Shown in pieces: positions 1 through 14,900 of a DNA stretch of 64,000 bases. The stretch spans positions 15,533,981 through 15,597,980 of the forward strand of contig JARWKL010000008.1 of NCBI GenBank assembly GCA_029961685.1. The letters run 5' to 3'. Numbering within the stretch: the stretch's first letter is position 1; every line of letters begins with the position of its first letter. The position numbers were made by a program, and so were the translations under genes. A model generated the notes under the pieces. The model was not told where the DNA came from. It searched no databases and worked only from the letters and a program-made list of their open reading frames with translations. This DNA is from Aristolochia californica (lineage: Eukaryota; Streptophyta; Magnoliopsida; Piperales; Aristolochiaceae).

Positions 1-3000
1 GAAAAAAGTATACATCTAAAAAGGAAATGCATAATGCAAAAATGTAGAGAGAGATAATTTCTAAAAGTGTATGTAATTTTTAGGGATTGTAAACTTTTTT
101 TAGTTTTTATATATCAGGTTCTGCAATCGTCAGGAATAGGGCGAAGCAGGGGATTTTTAAATGAAGTGTTGACTCATAATCCATAAGTCATTCCTTTAAA
201 AAATAAAGCCCGTTACACATGATAAATCATTTTACAATCATCTTTGATTGTTAGGTCAGCTTTTTGTAAATGGGAAAAATAATGGCTTGTTTGACTAGGT
301 AAATATCCCAACGCATGTTCACTTAAGAATTTAATGTTATTTTCTTTAAAAGGTTTGGATCTATATGTCATTTGCATCTTTCAAATGTTTCAAGAATGCA
401 TATCCATTTTTTAAAACATGTGTAGAAAAATCTGTTTATTTTAAAATTCCAAGCTATTGGGTTGAACTAGTGGAATTTTCCAAACTTGGATAACAAAAAT
501 TTTGTCTTCATTTGTGTTGTGTGAATAATTTTTCTTTACATACATTTTTTTATTGTTTTAAATTCTTTCCATACATAAACCCTAAAAATTTCATTTTGTT
601 GTGATCTATTTGCCTTTTATCGCTTTTTTTGTTTACGAGATGAAGGGAAAGTGAAAACTCAAGGTTTGATTTAAGGAAAAAGTATAGATCCAAAATGGAA
701 ATGCTGAATTCAAAAATGTAGAGAGAGATAATTCCCAAAAGTGTCAGTAATTTTTAGGAATTGTAAACTTTTTAGTTTTTATATATCAGGTTCTGCAGTT
801 GTCGGGAAAAGAGGGAGGCGGGGGATTTTTAACTGAGTGTTGACTCTCGATCCATAAGTCTTTCCATACAAAAATATAGCCCATTATGCATGATAAATCA
901 CTTTACAATCACCTATGATCGTTAGGTCAGCTTTTTGTAAATGAGCAAAATAATGGCTTGTTTGACTCGGGTAAATATCCCACCGCACGTTCACTTGAGA
1001 ATTTAATGTTATTCTATTTAAAAGGTTTGGATCCATAGGTCATTTGCTTCTTTAACTTGTTTCAAGCATGCATATCCATTTTTTAAAACAGGTGTAGAAA
1101 AATCTTTTTCTTTCAAAATTTCGAGCTATTAGAGTCGAACTAGTGGAATTTCCCAAACTTGGATAACAAAACTTTTGTGTTCATTTTTTGTGTGTGAATA
1201 AATTTTCTTTACTTACATTTGTTTATTGCTTTAAATTCTTTCGGTACATAGACTTTAAAATTTTCTCTTTGTTGTGATCTATTTTCCTTTTATCTCTTTT
1301 TTTGTTTATGAGATGAAGGGAAAGTGAAAACTCATGATTTCACTTAAGAAAAAAGTATACATCTTAAATGGAAATGCACAATGGCAAATGTAGAGAGAGA
1401 TAATTCATAAAAGTGTCTGTAATTTTGTAGGACTTGTAAAGTCTTTTTAGTTTTTATATATCAAGTTCTGCAATCGTCGGGAAATGGGGGAGGCGGGGGA
1501 TTTTTCTCTGAGTGTTGACTCCTAATCCATAAGTTATTCCTAACAAAAGTATAGCCCGTTACGCATGATAAATCACTTTACAATCATCTATGATCGTTAC
1601 GTTAGCTTTTTGTAGATGTGCAAAAGAATGGCTTGTTTGACTCGGGTAAATATCCCATCGCACATTCACTTGAACGTTATTCTCTTGAAAGGTTTGGATC
1701 CATAGGTCATTCGCATCTTTACCATGTGTCAAGCAAGCATATCCATCTTTTAAAACATGTGTAGAAAAATCTCTTTCTTATAAAATTCTGAGCTATTAGG
1801 GTTGAACTAGTGGAATTTCCAAAACTTGGATAACAAAAATTTTGTGTTCATTTGCGGTGTGTGAATAAATTTTCATTACTTACAGTTTTTTTATTTCTTT
1901 AAATTTCTTCCATTCATAAACACTGAAATTTTCATTTTGTTGTGATCTATTTTCCTTTTATGTCTTTTATTTGTTTACGAGATGAAGGGAAAGTGAAAAC
2001 TCAAGTTTTTTATTTAAGAAAAAAGAATACATCTAAGTTGGAAATGCACAATGTACAAATGTAGAGAGGGATATTTCCAAAAAGTATCTGTAATTTTTAG
2101 GGATTGTAAACTCTTTTTAGTCTTTATATATCAGGTTCTGCAATCGTCAGGAAAAGGGGGAGGCGGGGGATTTTTAACTACGTGTTGACTCCTAATCCAT
2201 AAGTCTTTCCATCCAAAAATATAACCCATTACTCACACTAAATCACTTTACATTCACCTATGATCGTTAAGTGAGCTTTTTGTAAATGGGCAAAATAATG
2301 GCTTGTTTGACTCGGGTAAATATCCCACCCCACGTTCACTTGAGAATTTAATGTTATTCTCTTTAAAAGGTTTGGATCCATAGGTCATTTGCTTCTTTAA
2401 CTTGTTTCAAGCATGCATATCCATTTTTTAAAACAGGTGTGAAAAAATCTCTTTCTTATAAAATTCCAAGCAATTAGAGACGAATTAGTGGAATTTCCCA
2501 AACTTGGATAACAAAACTTTTGTGTTCATTTGTTGTGGGTGAATAAATTTTCTTTACTTACATTTGTTTATTGCTTTAAATTCTTTCCATACATCGACTT
2601 TATAATTTTCATTTTCTTGTGATCTATTTTCCTTTTATCTCTTTTTTTGTTTATGAGATGAAGGGAAAGTGAAAATCATGTTTTCACTTAGGAAAAAAGT
2701 TTACATCTTAAATGGAAATGCACAATGACAAATGTAGAGAGAGATAATTCATAAAAGTGTCTGTAATTTTGTAGGAATTGTCAACTCTTTTTAGTTTTTA
2801 TATATCAAGTTCTGCAATAGTGGGGAAATGGGCGAGGCGGGGGATTTTTCACTGCGTTTTGACTCCTAATCCATAAGTTATTCCTAAGAAAAGTATAGCC
2901 CGTTACGCATGATAAATAACTTTACAATCATCTATGATCGTTAGGTCAGCTTTTTGTAAATGTGCAAAAGAATGGCTTGTTTGACTCGGGTAAATATTCC

Positions 3001-6000
3001 ACCGCACGTTCACTTGAAAATTTAATGTTATTCTCTTTAAAGGTTTGGATCCATAGGTCATTCACATCTTTACCATGTGTCAAGCATGCATATCCATTTT
3101 TTAAAACATGTGTAAAAAAATCTCTTTCTTATAAAATTCAAATCTATTAGGATTGAACTAGTGGAATTTCCCAAACTTGGATAACAAAACTTTTGTGTTC
3201 ATTTGTGGTGTGTGAATATATTTTTATTACTTAATTTTTTTTATTTTTTTAAATTCTTTCCATTCATAAACACTAAAATTTTCATTTTGTTGTGATCTAT
3301 TTTCCTTTTATCTCTCTTTTTTGTTTACGAGATGAAGGGAAAGTGAAAACTCACGTTTTGATTTAATAACAAGTGTACATATAAAAAGGAAATGCACACT
3401 GCACAAATGTAGAGAGAGATAATTCCAAAAAGTGTCTATAATTTTTTTGGATTGTAAACTCTTTTTAGTTTTTATATATCAAGTTCTGCAATCATTGGGA
3501 AAAGAGGGAGGCAGGGTATTTTTAACTGAGTGTTGACTCCCAATCCATAAGTCTTTCCTTTCAAAAAATAGCCCGTTATGCATGATAAATCACTTTACAA
3601 TCATCTATGATCGATAGGTCAGCTTTTGAAAAATGGGAAAAATAATGGATTGTTTGATTCGGGTAAATATCCCACCACACATTCACTGGAGAATTTAATG
3701 TTATTCTCTTTAATAGGTGTGGATCCATAGGTCATTTGGATCTTTAACTTGTTTCAAGCATGCCTATCCATTTTTTAAAACATGTGTAGAAAAATCTTTC
3801 TTATAAAATTTTGAGCTATTAGGATGGAACTAGTGGAATTTCCAAAACTTGGATAACCAAACTTTTGTGTTAATTTGTCGTGTATGAAAAAAAATTATTT
3901 TCTTTCATTTTTTTATTAATTTATATTCTTTCCATACATAAACCCAAAAATTTTCATTTTGTTGTGATCTTTTTGGATTTTATCTCTTTATTTATTTAGG
4001 AGATGAAGGGAAAGTGAAAACTCAAGTTTTTTATTTAAGAAAAAGGTATACACCTAAAATGGAAATGCACAATGTACAAATGTAGAGAGAGATATTTCCA
4101 AAAAGTTTTTATAATTTTTAGGGATTGTAAACACTTTTTAGTTTTTAAATATCAGGTTCTGCTGTCGCCAGGAAGAGGCGGAGGCGGGGGATTTTTAACT
4201 AAGTGTTGACTCCCAATCCATAAGTCCTTCTATACAAAAATATAGCCCGTTACCCAGGATAAATCACTTTACAATCACCTATGATCGTTAGGTTAGCTTT
4301 TTGAAAATGGGAAAAATAATGGCTTGTCTGACTCGGGTAAATATCCCACCTCACGTTCACTTGAGAATTTAATGTTATTCTCTTTAAAAGGTTTGGATCT
4401 GTAGCACATTTGCATCTTTAACTTGTTTCAAGCATGCATATCCATTTTTTAAAACATGTGTAGAAAAATCTCTTTCTTATAAAATTCTGAGCTATTAGAG
4501 TTGAACTAGTGGAATTTCCCAAACTTGGATTACAAAGCTTTTGTGTTCATTTGTGGTGTGTGAATAAATTTTCTTTACTTACATTTTTTATTGCTTTAAA
4601 TTCTTTCCATACATAAACTCTAAAATTTTCATTTTGTTGTGGTCTATTTGCCTTTTATCTCTTTTTTTGTTTATGAGATGAAGGGAAAGTGAAAACTCAA
4701 GTTTTGATTTAAGAAAAAAGTATACATCTAAAATGGAAAAGCACAATGCACAAATGTAGAGAGAGATAATTCATAAAAGTGTCTGTAATTTTGTAGGGAT
4801 TGTAAACTCTTTTTAGTTTTTATATATCAAATTCGACAATGGTTGGGAAAAGGGGGAGGCGGGGGATTTTTCACTGAGTGTTGACTCCCAATCCATAAGT
4901 CATTCCTCACAAAAATATAGCCTGTTAGGCATGATAAATCACTTTACAATCATCTATGATCGTTAAGTCAGCTTTTTATAAATGGGCAAAATAATATCTT
5001 GTTTGACTCGGGTAAATATCCCACCGTACGTTCACTTGAGAATTTAGTGTTATTCTCTTTAAATGGTTTGGATCCATTTGTCATTTAAATCTTTAACATG
5101 TTTCAAGCATGCATATCCTTTTTTTAAAACATGTGTACAAAAATCTCTTTCTTATAAAATTCCGAGCTATTAGGGTTGGACCAGTGGAATTTTCGAAACT
5201 TGGATAACAAAAATTGTCTTCACTTGTGGTGTGTGAATAAATTTTCTTTACTTACATTTGTTTATTTCTTTAAATTATTTCCATACACAAACTCAAAAAT
5301 TTTCCTTTTCTTGTGATCTATTTGCCTTTCATTTTTTTTTCTTGTTAACGAGATGAAGGGAAAGTGAAAACTCATGTTTTGATTTAAGAAAAAGGTATAC
5401 ATCTAAAATAGAAATGCACAATGCACAAATGTAGAAAGAGATAATTCAAAAATGTCTCTGTAATTTTAAGGGATTGTAAACTCTTTTTAGTTTTTAAATA
5501 TCAGATTCTGCAATTGTCGAGAGGAGGGGGAGGCGGGGTATTTTTAATTGAGTGTTGATTCCCAATCAATAATTCATTATTCCATACAAAAATATAGCCT
5601 GTTACGCATGATAAATCACTTTATAATCATCTATGATCATTAGGTCAGCTTTTTGTAAGTGGACAAAATAATGGCTTGATTGACTCGGGTAAATATCCCA
5701 CCGCACGTTCACTTGAGAATTTAATGTTATTCTATTTAAAAGGTTTGGATCCATAGGTCATTTTCATCTTTAACTTGTTTCAAGCATGCATATCCATTTT
5801 TTAAAACATGTGTAGAAAAATCTATTTCTCATAAAATTCCAAGCTATTAGAGTTGAACTAGTGGAATTTCCCAAACTTGGAAAACAAAAATTTTGTGTTC
5901 ATTTGTACTGTGAGAATTAATTTTATTTACTTATATTTGTTTATTTCATTAAATTATATCCAAACATAAACTCTAAAATTGTCATTTCGTTGTGATCTAT

Positions 6001-7149
6001 TTGCTTTTTACCTCTTTTTTTGTTTACGGGATGAAAGGAAAGTGAAAACTCAAGTTTCTATTTAAAAAAGTATACATCTAAAATGGAAATGAACAATGCA
6101 GAATTATAGAGAGAGATAATTCCAAAAAGTGTCTGTAATTTTTAAGGATTGAAAACTCTTTTTAGTTTTTAAATATCAGGTTCTGCAATCGTCGGGAAAA
6201 GGGGGAGGCTGGGGATTTTTAACTCAGTGTTGACTAGCAATCCATAAGTCATTCCTTACAAAAATATAACCCGTTACGCATGATAACTCACTTTACAATC
6301 ATCTATGATCGTTAGGTCAACTTTTTGTAAATGGGCAAAATAAAGGCTTCTTTGACTCGGATAAATATCCCACCGTACGTTCACTTGAGAATTTGATTTT
6401 ATTCTCTTTAAAAAGTTTGGATCCATAGGTCATTTACATCTTTAACATGTTTCAAGCCTGCATATCCATTTTTCAAAACATGTGTAGAAAAATCTCTTTC
6501 TTATAAAATTCCGTGCAAATTGAGTTGAACTAGTGGAATTTCCCAAACCTGGTTAACAAAACTTTTGTGTTCATTTGTGGTGTGTGAATAAATTTTATTT
6601 ACATAAATTTGTTCGTTGCTTTAAATTCTTTCCATACATAAACTCATAGAAGTTTCATTTTTTTGTGATGTATTTGCCTTTTATTTCTTTTTTTTTGTTT
6701 GCGAGATGAAGGGAAAGTGAAAACTGAAGTTTTTATTGAAGAAAAAAGTATACATCTAAAATGGAAATTCACATTGCACACATGTAGAGAGAAAAAATTC
6801 CAAAAAAGTGTTTTAAATTTTTAGGGATTGTAAACTCTTTTTAGTTTTTATATATCAGGTTCTGTAATCTTCGGGAAAAGGGGGAGGTGAGGGATTTTTA
6901 ACTGAGTGTTGACTCCCAATCTAGAAGTCATCATTACAAAAATATAGCCCGTTATGCATGATAAATCACTTTTCAATCATATATGATTGTTAGGTCAGCT
7001 TTAGGTAAATGGGCAAAATAATGGCTTGTTGCCTCGGGTAAATATCCCACTGCAAGTTGACTAGAGAATTTAACATTATTCTCTTTAAAAGGTTTGGATC
7101 CATATGTCATTTGCATCTTTAACATGTTACAAGCATGCATATCCAATTT

Positions 7150-7166
7150 TTAAAACGTGTAAAAAA
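7150..7166 (+). repeat. Internal deletion scar in a monomer (~72 bp lost)
   Basis: The monomer 6,705-7,306 is only 602 bp long. It jumps from the taaaacatgtgtag box directly to ttttgtgttcatttg, across an A-run shared by both sides. The corresponding monomer of the second higher-order copy (around 19,110-19,205) retains the missing stretch, so the loss is private to this copy. Confidence 0.75.
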
Positions 7167-7980
7167 AATTTTGTGTTCATTTGTGGTGTGTCAATAAATT
7201 TTCTTTATCTACATTTTTTATTGCTTTAAATTCTTTCCATACATAAACCTTAAAATTTTCATTTTGTTGTGACCTATTTGCCCTTTATCTCTTTTTTTGT
7301 TTACGAGATGAAGGGAAAGTGAAAACTCAGGTTCTAATTTAAGAAAAAAGTATACATCTAAAATGGAAATTCACATTGCACAAATGTAGAGAGAGATAAT
7401 TCCAAAAAGTGTCTGTAATTTTTACGGATTGAAAACTCTTTTTAGTTTTTAAATATCAGGTACTGCAATTGTCAGGAAAAGGGAGAGGGGGGATTTCTAA
7501 CTGAGTGTTGACTCCCAATCAATTAGTCATTCCATAAAAAACTATAGCCCGTTACGCACGATAAATCACTTTACAATCATCTATGATAATTAGGTCAGCT
7601 TTTTGTAAATGAGCAAAAGAATGGCTTGTTTAACTCGGGTAAATATCCCAATGCGCGTTCACTTGAGAATTTAATGTTATAATCTTTAAAAGGTTTGGAT
7701 ACATAGGTCATTTGAATCTTTACCATGTGTCCAACATGCATATCCCTTTTTTAAAACATGAGTAGAAAAATCTCTTTCTTATAAAATTCCGAGAAATTAG
7801 GGTTGAACTAATGGAATTTCCCAAACTTGGATAAAAAAACTTTTGTGTTCATTTGTGGTGTCTGAATAAAATTTTATTACTTACATTTGTTTATTTCTTT
7901 ATATTGTTTCCATTCATAAACTCTAAAATTTTCATTTTGTTGTGATCTATTTGCCTTTTATCTCTTTTTTTTGTTTACGT

Positions 7981-8654
7981 GATGAAGGAAAAGTGAAAAC
8001 CCAAGTTTTGATTTACGAAGAATGTATACATCTAAAAAGGAAATCCACATTGCAAAAACGTAGAGAGAGATAATTCCAAAAAGTGTCTGTAATTTTTAAG
8101 GATTGTAAATTCTTTTTAGTTTTTATATATCGGGTTCTACAATTGTCGGGAAAAGGGGGAGGGAGGGGAATTTTAACTGAGGGTTGACTCCCAATCCATA
8201 TGTAATTCCTTAAAAAAATATAGCCTGTTACGCATGATAAATCACTTTACAATCATCTATGATCGATAGGTCAGCTTTTGGTTAATGGGCAAAATAATGG
8301 ATTGTTTGACTCGGGTAAATATCCCACTGCACGTTCACTTGAGAATTTAATGTTATTCTCTTTAAAAGGTTTGGATCCATAGGTCATTTGGATCTTTAAC
8401 ATGTTTCAAGCATGCCAATCCATTTTTTAAAACATGTGTAGAAAATCTCTTTCATATAAAATTCCAAGCTATTAGGGTTGAACCAGTGGAATTTCCCAAA
8501 CTTGGATAACAAAACTTTTGTGTTCATTTGTGGTGTGTGAAAAAATTTTCTCTACTGACATTTGTTTATTGCTTTAAATTCTTTCCATTCATAAACCCTA
8601 AAATTTTCATTTTGTTGTCAGCTATTTGCCTTTTATCTCTTTTTATGTGTAGGG
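7981..8654 (+). repeat. Representative satellite monomer (674 bp)
   Basis: One complete unit, taken from gatgaagg to the next gatgaagg. In order it holds: an A-rich stretch; a gagagagataattcc box; a conserved tatatatc stretch; a G-rich box (runs of G separated by 1-4 bases, about 8,148-8,170); the tgactcccaatccat box; the imperfect dyad around caatcatctatgatcg; the strongly conserved tttgactcgggtaaatatcc; a GGATCC site at 8,373-8,378; and a terminal pyrimidine-rich part. The next GGATCC is at 9,048, 675 bp on. The unit has no long open frame. Start and end are arbitrary because the array is circularly permutable. Confidence 0.9.
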
Positions 8655-11019
8655 GATGAAGGGAAAGTGAAAACTCAAGTTTTTTATTTAAGAAAAAAGT
8701 ATACATCTAAAATGGAAATGCACAATGTACAAATGCAGAGAGGGATATTTCCAAAAAGTGTCTGTAATTTTTAGGGATTGTAAACTCTTTTTAATTTTTA
8801 TATATCAGGTTTTGCAATCATTAGGAAAAAGGGGAGGCGGGGGATTTTTAACTAAGTGTTGACACCTAATCCATAAATCTTTCCATACAAAAATATAGCC
8901 CGTTACTCATACTAAATCACTTTACAATCACCTATGATCGTTAGGTCAGCTTTTTGTAAATGGGCCAAATAAGGGCTTGTTTGACTCGGGTAAATATCCG
9001 AACGCACGTTCACTTGAGAATTTAATATTATTCTCTTTAAAAGTTTTGGATCCATAGGTCATTTGCATCTTTAACTTGTTTCAAGCATGCATATTCATTT
9101 TTTTAAATGTGTATAGAAAAATCTATTTCTTATAAAATTTCGTGCTATTAGAGTTTAACTAGTGGAATTTCCCAAACCTGGATTGCAAAACTTTTGTGTT
9201 CATTTGTGGTGTGTGAATCAATTTTCTTTACTTACATTTGTTTATTACTTTAAATTCTTTCCACACATAAACTCTAAAATTTTCATTTTGTTGTGATCTA
9301 TTTGCCTTTTATCTCGTTTTTTGTTTACGAGATGAAGGGAAAGAGAAAACTCAAGTTTTGAATTTAGAAAAAAGTATACATCTTAAATGGAAATTCATAT
9401 GCACAAATGTAGAGAGAGATAATTCATAAAAGTGTCAGTAATTTTGTAGAGATTGTAAACTCTTTTTAGTTTTTATATATCAAATTCTACAATCATTGGG
9501 AAAAGGGGAAGGCGGGCGATTTTTCATTAAGTGTTGACCTCCAATCCATAAGTCATTCCTTACAGAAATATAGCCTGTTACGCATGATAAATCACTTTAC
9601 AATCATGTATGATCGTTAAGTTAGCTTTTTGTAAAAGGGCAAAATAATGGCTTGTTTGACTCTGGTAAATTTTCCACCGCATGTTCACTTGAGAATTTAA
9701 TGTTAGTCTCTTTAAAAAGTTCGGATCCATAGGTCATTTGCATCTTTGACATTTTTCAAGCATGCATATCCATTTTTTAAAACATATGTAGAAAAATCTC
9801 TTACTTATAAAATTCCATGCTATTAGGGTTGAACTAGTGGTATTTCCCAAACGTGGATAAAAAAAATTTTGTGTTCATTTGTGGTGTGTGAATAAATTTT
9901 CTTTACTTACATTTGTTTATTTCTTTAAATTATTTCCATACAAAAACTCTAAAATTTTCATTTTCTTGTGATCTATTTTCCTTTCATCTTTTTTTTTTTT
10001 TGTTTACGAGATGAAGGGAAAGTGAAAACTCAAGTTTAGAATTAAGAAAAAGGTATACATCTAAAATGGAAATGCACAATGCATAAATGTAGAGAGAGAT
10101 AATTCCAAAAAGTGTCTGTAATTTTTAGGGATTGTAAACTCTTTTTAGTTTTTATTTATCAGCTTCTGCAATCATCGGGAAAAAGGGGAGACGGGTGATT
10201 TTTAACAGAGTGTTGAGTCCCAATCCATAAGTCATTCCTTAAAAAAATACAGCTCTTTATGCATGATAAATAACTTTACAATCATGAATGATCGTTAGGT
10301 TAGCTTTTTGTAAATGGGCAAACAAATGGCTTGTTTGACTCGGGCAAATATCCCACAGCACGTTCACTTGAGAATTTAATTTTATTCTCTTTGAAAGGTT
10401 TGGATCCATGGGTCATTTGCCTCTTTAACATGTTTCAAGCATGCAAATCTATTTTTTAAATCATGTGTATTAAAATCTCTTTCTAACAAAATTCCGAGCT
10501 ATTATGGTTGAACAAGTGGAATTTCCCAAACTTGGATAACAAAACTTTTGTGTTCATTTGGTGTGTGTGAATAAATTTTCTTTACTTACATTTGTTTATT
10601 TCTTTAAATTATATCTATACATAAACTCTAAAATTTTTTTTTTTTTCAGATCTATTTGCCTTTAATCTCTTTTTTTTTGTTTACGAGATGAACGAAAAGT
10701 GAAAACTCAAATTTGTATTTAAGAAAAAAGAGTACATCTAAAATGGAAATGCAAAATTCACAAATATAGAGAGAGATAATTCCAAAAAGTGTCAGTAATT
10801 TTTAGGGATTGTAAACTCTTGATAGTTTTTATATATCAGGTTTAGCAAACGTCTGAAAAAGGGAGGCTGGGGATTTTTACCTGAGGTTTGAATCCTAATC
10901 CATAAGTCATTCCTTAAAAAAATAGAGCCTGTTACACATGATAAATCACTTGAAAATAATCTATGATCGTTAGGTCAGCTTTTTATAAATGGGCAAAACA
11001 ATATCTAGTTTGACTCTTG

Positions 11020-11036
11020 TAAATATCCATTTTTTA
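11020..11036 (+). repeat. Internal deletion scar in a monomer (~110 bp lost)
   Basis: The monomer 10,687-11,249 is 563 bp. The text runs from gtaaatatcc straight into the ccattttttaaaac box, which normally lies more than 100 bp further on. The six bases atatcc occur at both original sites, so this looks like a microhomology or slippage deletion. Confidence 0.75.
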
Positions 11037-14000
11037 AAACATGTGTAGAAAAATCGCTTTCTTATAAAATTCTGAGCTATTCGGGTTGAACTAGTGTTGG
11101 ATAAAAAAAAAATTGTGTTCATTTCTGTTCTGTGAATAAATTTTCTTTACTTATATTTTTTTATTGCTTTAAATTCTTTCCATACATCAACTATAAAATT
11201 TTCATTATGTTGTGATCTATTTGCCTTTTATCTCTATTTTTGTTTACGAGATGAAGGGAAAGTGAAAACTCATGTTCTGATTTAAGAAAAAAGTATACGC
11301 CTAAAATGGAAATGCACAATGCACAAATGTAGAGAGAGATAATTCCAAAAAGTGTTTGTAATTTTTAGGGATTGTAAACACTTTTTAATTTTTATATATC
11401 AGGTTCTACAATCGTCAAGAAAAGGGAGAGTCGGGGGATTTTTAACTGAGTGTTGACTCCCAATTCATTAGTCATTCATTAAAAAACTATAGCCCGTTAC
11501 GCTTGATAAATCACTTTACAATCATCTATGATCGTTAGGTCAGCTTTTTGTAAATGTGCAAAAGAATGGCTTGTTGACTCTGGTAAATATCCCACCGCAC
11601 GTTCACTTGAGAATTTAATGTTATTCTCTTTAAAAGGTTTGCATACATAGGTCATTTGCATCTTTACCATGTGTCAAACATGCATATCCATTTTTTAAAA
11701 CATGTGTAGAAAATCTGTTTATTGTAAAATTTCGAGCTAGTAGGGTTGAACTAGTGGAATTTCCCAAACTTGGATAACAAAACTTTCGTGTTCATTTGTG
11801 TTGTGTGAATTAATTTGGTTTACTTATATTTTTTTAATGCTATAAATTCTATCCATACATAAACTCTAAAATTTTCATTTTGCTGTGATCTATTTGTGTT
11901 TAATCTCTTTTTTTGTTTACGAGATGAAGCGAAAGTGAAAAGTCAAGTTTCTATTTAAGAAAAAGGTATATATCTAAAATGGAAATGCACAATGGACAAA
12001 TGTAAAGAGAGATAATTCCAAAAAGTGTTTGTAATTTTTAGGGATTGTAAACTCTTTTTAGTTTTTATATATCAGGTTCTGCAATCATTAGGAAAAGGGA
12101 GAGGCGGGGGATTTTTAACTGAGTGTTGATTCCCAATCCATTAGTCATTCCATAAAAAAATATATCCTGTTATGCATGTTAAATCACTTTACAATCATCA
12201 ATGTTAGCTAAGCTTTTTATAAATGTGCAAAAGAATGGCTTGTTTGACTCGGGCAAATATCCCACCCCTTGTTCACTTGAGAATTTAATGTTATTCTCTT
12301 TAAAAGGTTTGGATCCATAGGTCATTTGCATGTTTAACAAGAGTCAAGCATGCATATCCATTTTTTAAAACATGTGTAGAAAAATCTCTTTCTTATAAAA
12401 TTTCGAGCTATTAGGATTGAACTAGTGGAATTTCCCAAACTTGGACAACAAAAATTTTGTGTTCATTTGTGTTGTGTGAATAATTTTTCTTTACTTAAAT
12501 TTGTTTATTTTTTTAAATTCTTTCCATGCATAAACCCTAAAAATTTCATTTTGTTGTGATCTATTTGCCTTTTATCGCTTTTTTTGTTTGCGAGATGAAG
12601 GTAAAGTGCAAACCCAAGGTTTGATTTAAGGAAAAAGTATAGATCTAAAATGGAAATGTTGAATTCACAAATGTAGAGAGAGATAATTCCCAAAAGTGTC
12701 TGTAATTTTTAGGAATTGTAAACTTTTTAGTTTTTATATATCAGGTTTTGTAGTCATCGGGAAAAGGGGGAGGCGGGGGATTTTTAACTAAGTCTTGACT
12801 CCCGATCCATAAGTCTTTCCATTCAAAAATATAGCCCGTTACGCATGATAAATCACTTTACAATCACCTATGATTGTTAGGTCAGCCTTTTGTTAATGGG
12901 CAAAATAATGGCTTGTTTGACTCGGGTAAATATCTCACCGCACGTTCACTTGAGAATTTAATTTTATTCTCTTTAAAAGGTTTGGATCTATAGGTCATTT
13001 GCTTCTTTAACTTGTTTCAAGCATGCATATCCATTTTTTAAAACAGGTGTAGAAAAATCTCTTTCTTATAAAATTCGGAGCTATTAGAGTCAAACTAGTG
13101 GAATTTCCCAAACTTGGATAACAAAACTTTTGTGTTCATTTGTTGTGTGTGAATAAATTTTCTTTACTTACATTTGTTTATTGCTTTAAATTATTTCCAT
13201 ACATAGACTTTAAAATTTTCATTTTGTTGTGATATATTTTCCTTTTATCTCTTTTTTTGTTTATGAGATGAAGGGCAAGTGAAAACTCATGTTTTCACTT
13301 AAGAAAAAGTATACATCTTAAATGGAAATGCACAATGAGAAATGTAGAGAGAGATAATTCATAAAAGTGTCTGTAATTTTTTAGGAATTTTAAACTCTTT
13401 TTAGTTTTATATATCAAGTTCTGCAATCATCGAGAAATGGGGGAGGCGGGGGATTTTTCTCGGAGTGTTGACTCCTAATCCATAAGTCATTCCTAACAAA
13501 AGTATAGCCCGTTACGCATGATAAATCACTTTACAATCATCTATGATCGTTAGGTCAGCTTTTTTTAAATGTGCAAAAGAATGTCTTGTTTGACTCGGGT
13601 AAATATCCCACCGCACGTTCACTTGAAAATTTAATGTTATTCTCTTGAAAGGTTTGGATCCATAGATCATACGCATCTTTACCATGTGTCAAGCATGCAT
13701 ATTCATTTTTTAAAACATGTGTAGAAAAATCTCTTTCTTATAAAATTTCGAGCTATTAGGATTGAACTAGTGGAATTTCCCAAACTTGGATAACAAAACT
13801 TTTGGGTTCATTTGTGGTGTGTGAATAACTTTTCATTACTTACATTTTTTTATTTCTTTAAATTTTTTCCATTCATAAACACTAAAATTTTCATTTTGTT
13901 GTGATCTATTTTCCTTTTATCTCTTTTATTTGTTTACGAGATGAAGGGAAAGTAAAAACTCAAATTTTTTATTTAAGAAAAAAGTATACCTCTAAAATGG

Positions 14001-14884
14001 AAATGCACATTGTACAAATGCAGAGAGGGATATTTCCAAAAAGTGTCTGTAATTTTTAGGGGTTGTAAACTCTTTTTAGTTTTTATATATCAGGTTTTGC
14101 AATCGTTAGGAAAAGGAGGAGGCGGGGGATTTTTAACTGAGTGTTGATTCCTAATCCATAAGTCTTTCCATCAAAAAATATAGCCCTTTACTCATACTAA
14201 ATCACTTGACATTCAATTAGGATCATTAGGTCATCTTTTTGTAAATGGGCAAAATAATGGCTTGTTTGACTTGGGTAAATATCCCACCGCACGTTCACTT
14301 GAGAATTTAATGTTATTCTCTTTAAAAGGTTTGGATCCATAGGTCATTTGCTTCATTAACTTGTTTCAAACATGCATATCCATTTTTTAAAATAGGTGTA
14401 GAAAAATCACTTTCTTATAAAATTCCGAGCTATTAGAGTCGAACTAGTGGAATTTCCAAAACTTGGATAACAAAACTTTTATGTTCATTTTTTGTGTGTG
14501 AATAAATTTTCTTTACTTACATTTGTTTATTACTTTAAATTATTTCCATACATAGACTTTAAAAATTTCATTTTCTTGTGATCTATTTTCCTTTTATCTC
14601 TTTTTTTGTTTATGAGATGAAGGGAAAGTGAAAACTCATGTTTTCACTTAAGAAAAAAGTATACATCTTAAATGGAAATGCACAATGACAAATGTAGAGA
14701 GAGATAATTCATAAAAGTGTCAATAATTTTGTAGAAATTGTACACTCTTTTTAGTTTTTATATATCAAGTTCTGCAATCGTCGGGAAATGGGGGAGGCGG
14801 GGGATTTTTCACTGAGTGTTGACTTCTAATCCATATGTCATTCATAAAAAAAGTATAGCCCATTACGCATGATAAATCACTTTA

Positions 14885-14900
14885 CAATCATCTATGATTG
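14885..14900 (+). repeat. Perfect dyad form of a box present in most monomers
   Basis: caatcat and atgattg are exact reverse complements separated by ct. In most monomers the right arm is atgatcg, making the dyad imperfect. The box lies next to ttaggtcagc, one of the best conserved parts of the monomer. Function is unknown; a protein-binding site is only a possibility. Confidence 0.5.

Noticed and set aside
550..738. Minus-strand 62-codon open frame, repeated at 12,505-12,693
   Set aside because: It lies in equivalent satellite monomers 11,955 bp apart. The similarity comes from the higher-order repeat; composition is that of AT-rich repeat DNA and no such frame is kept in other monomers.
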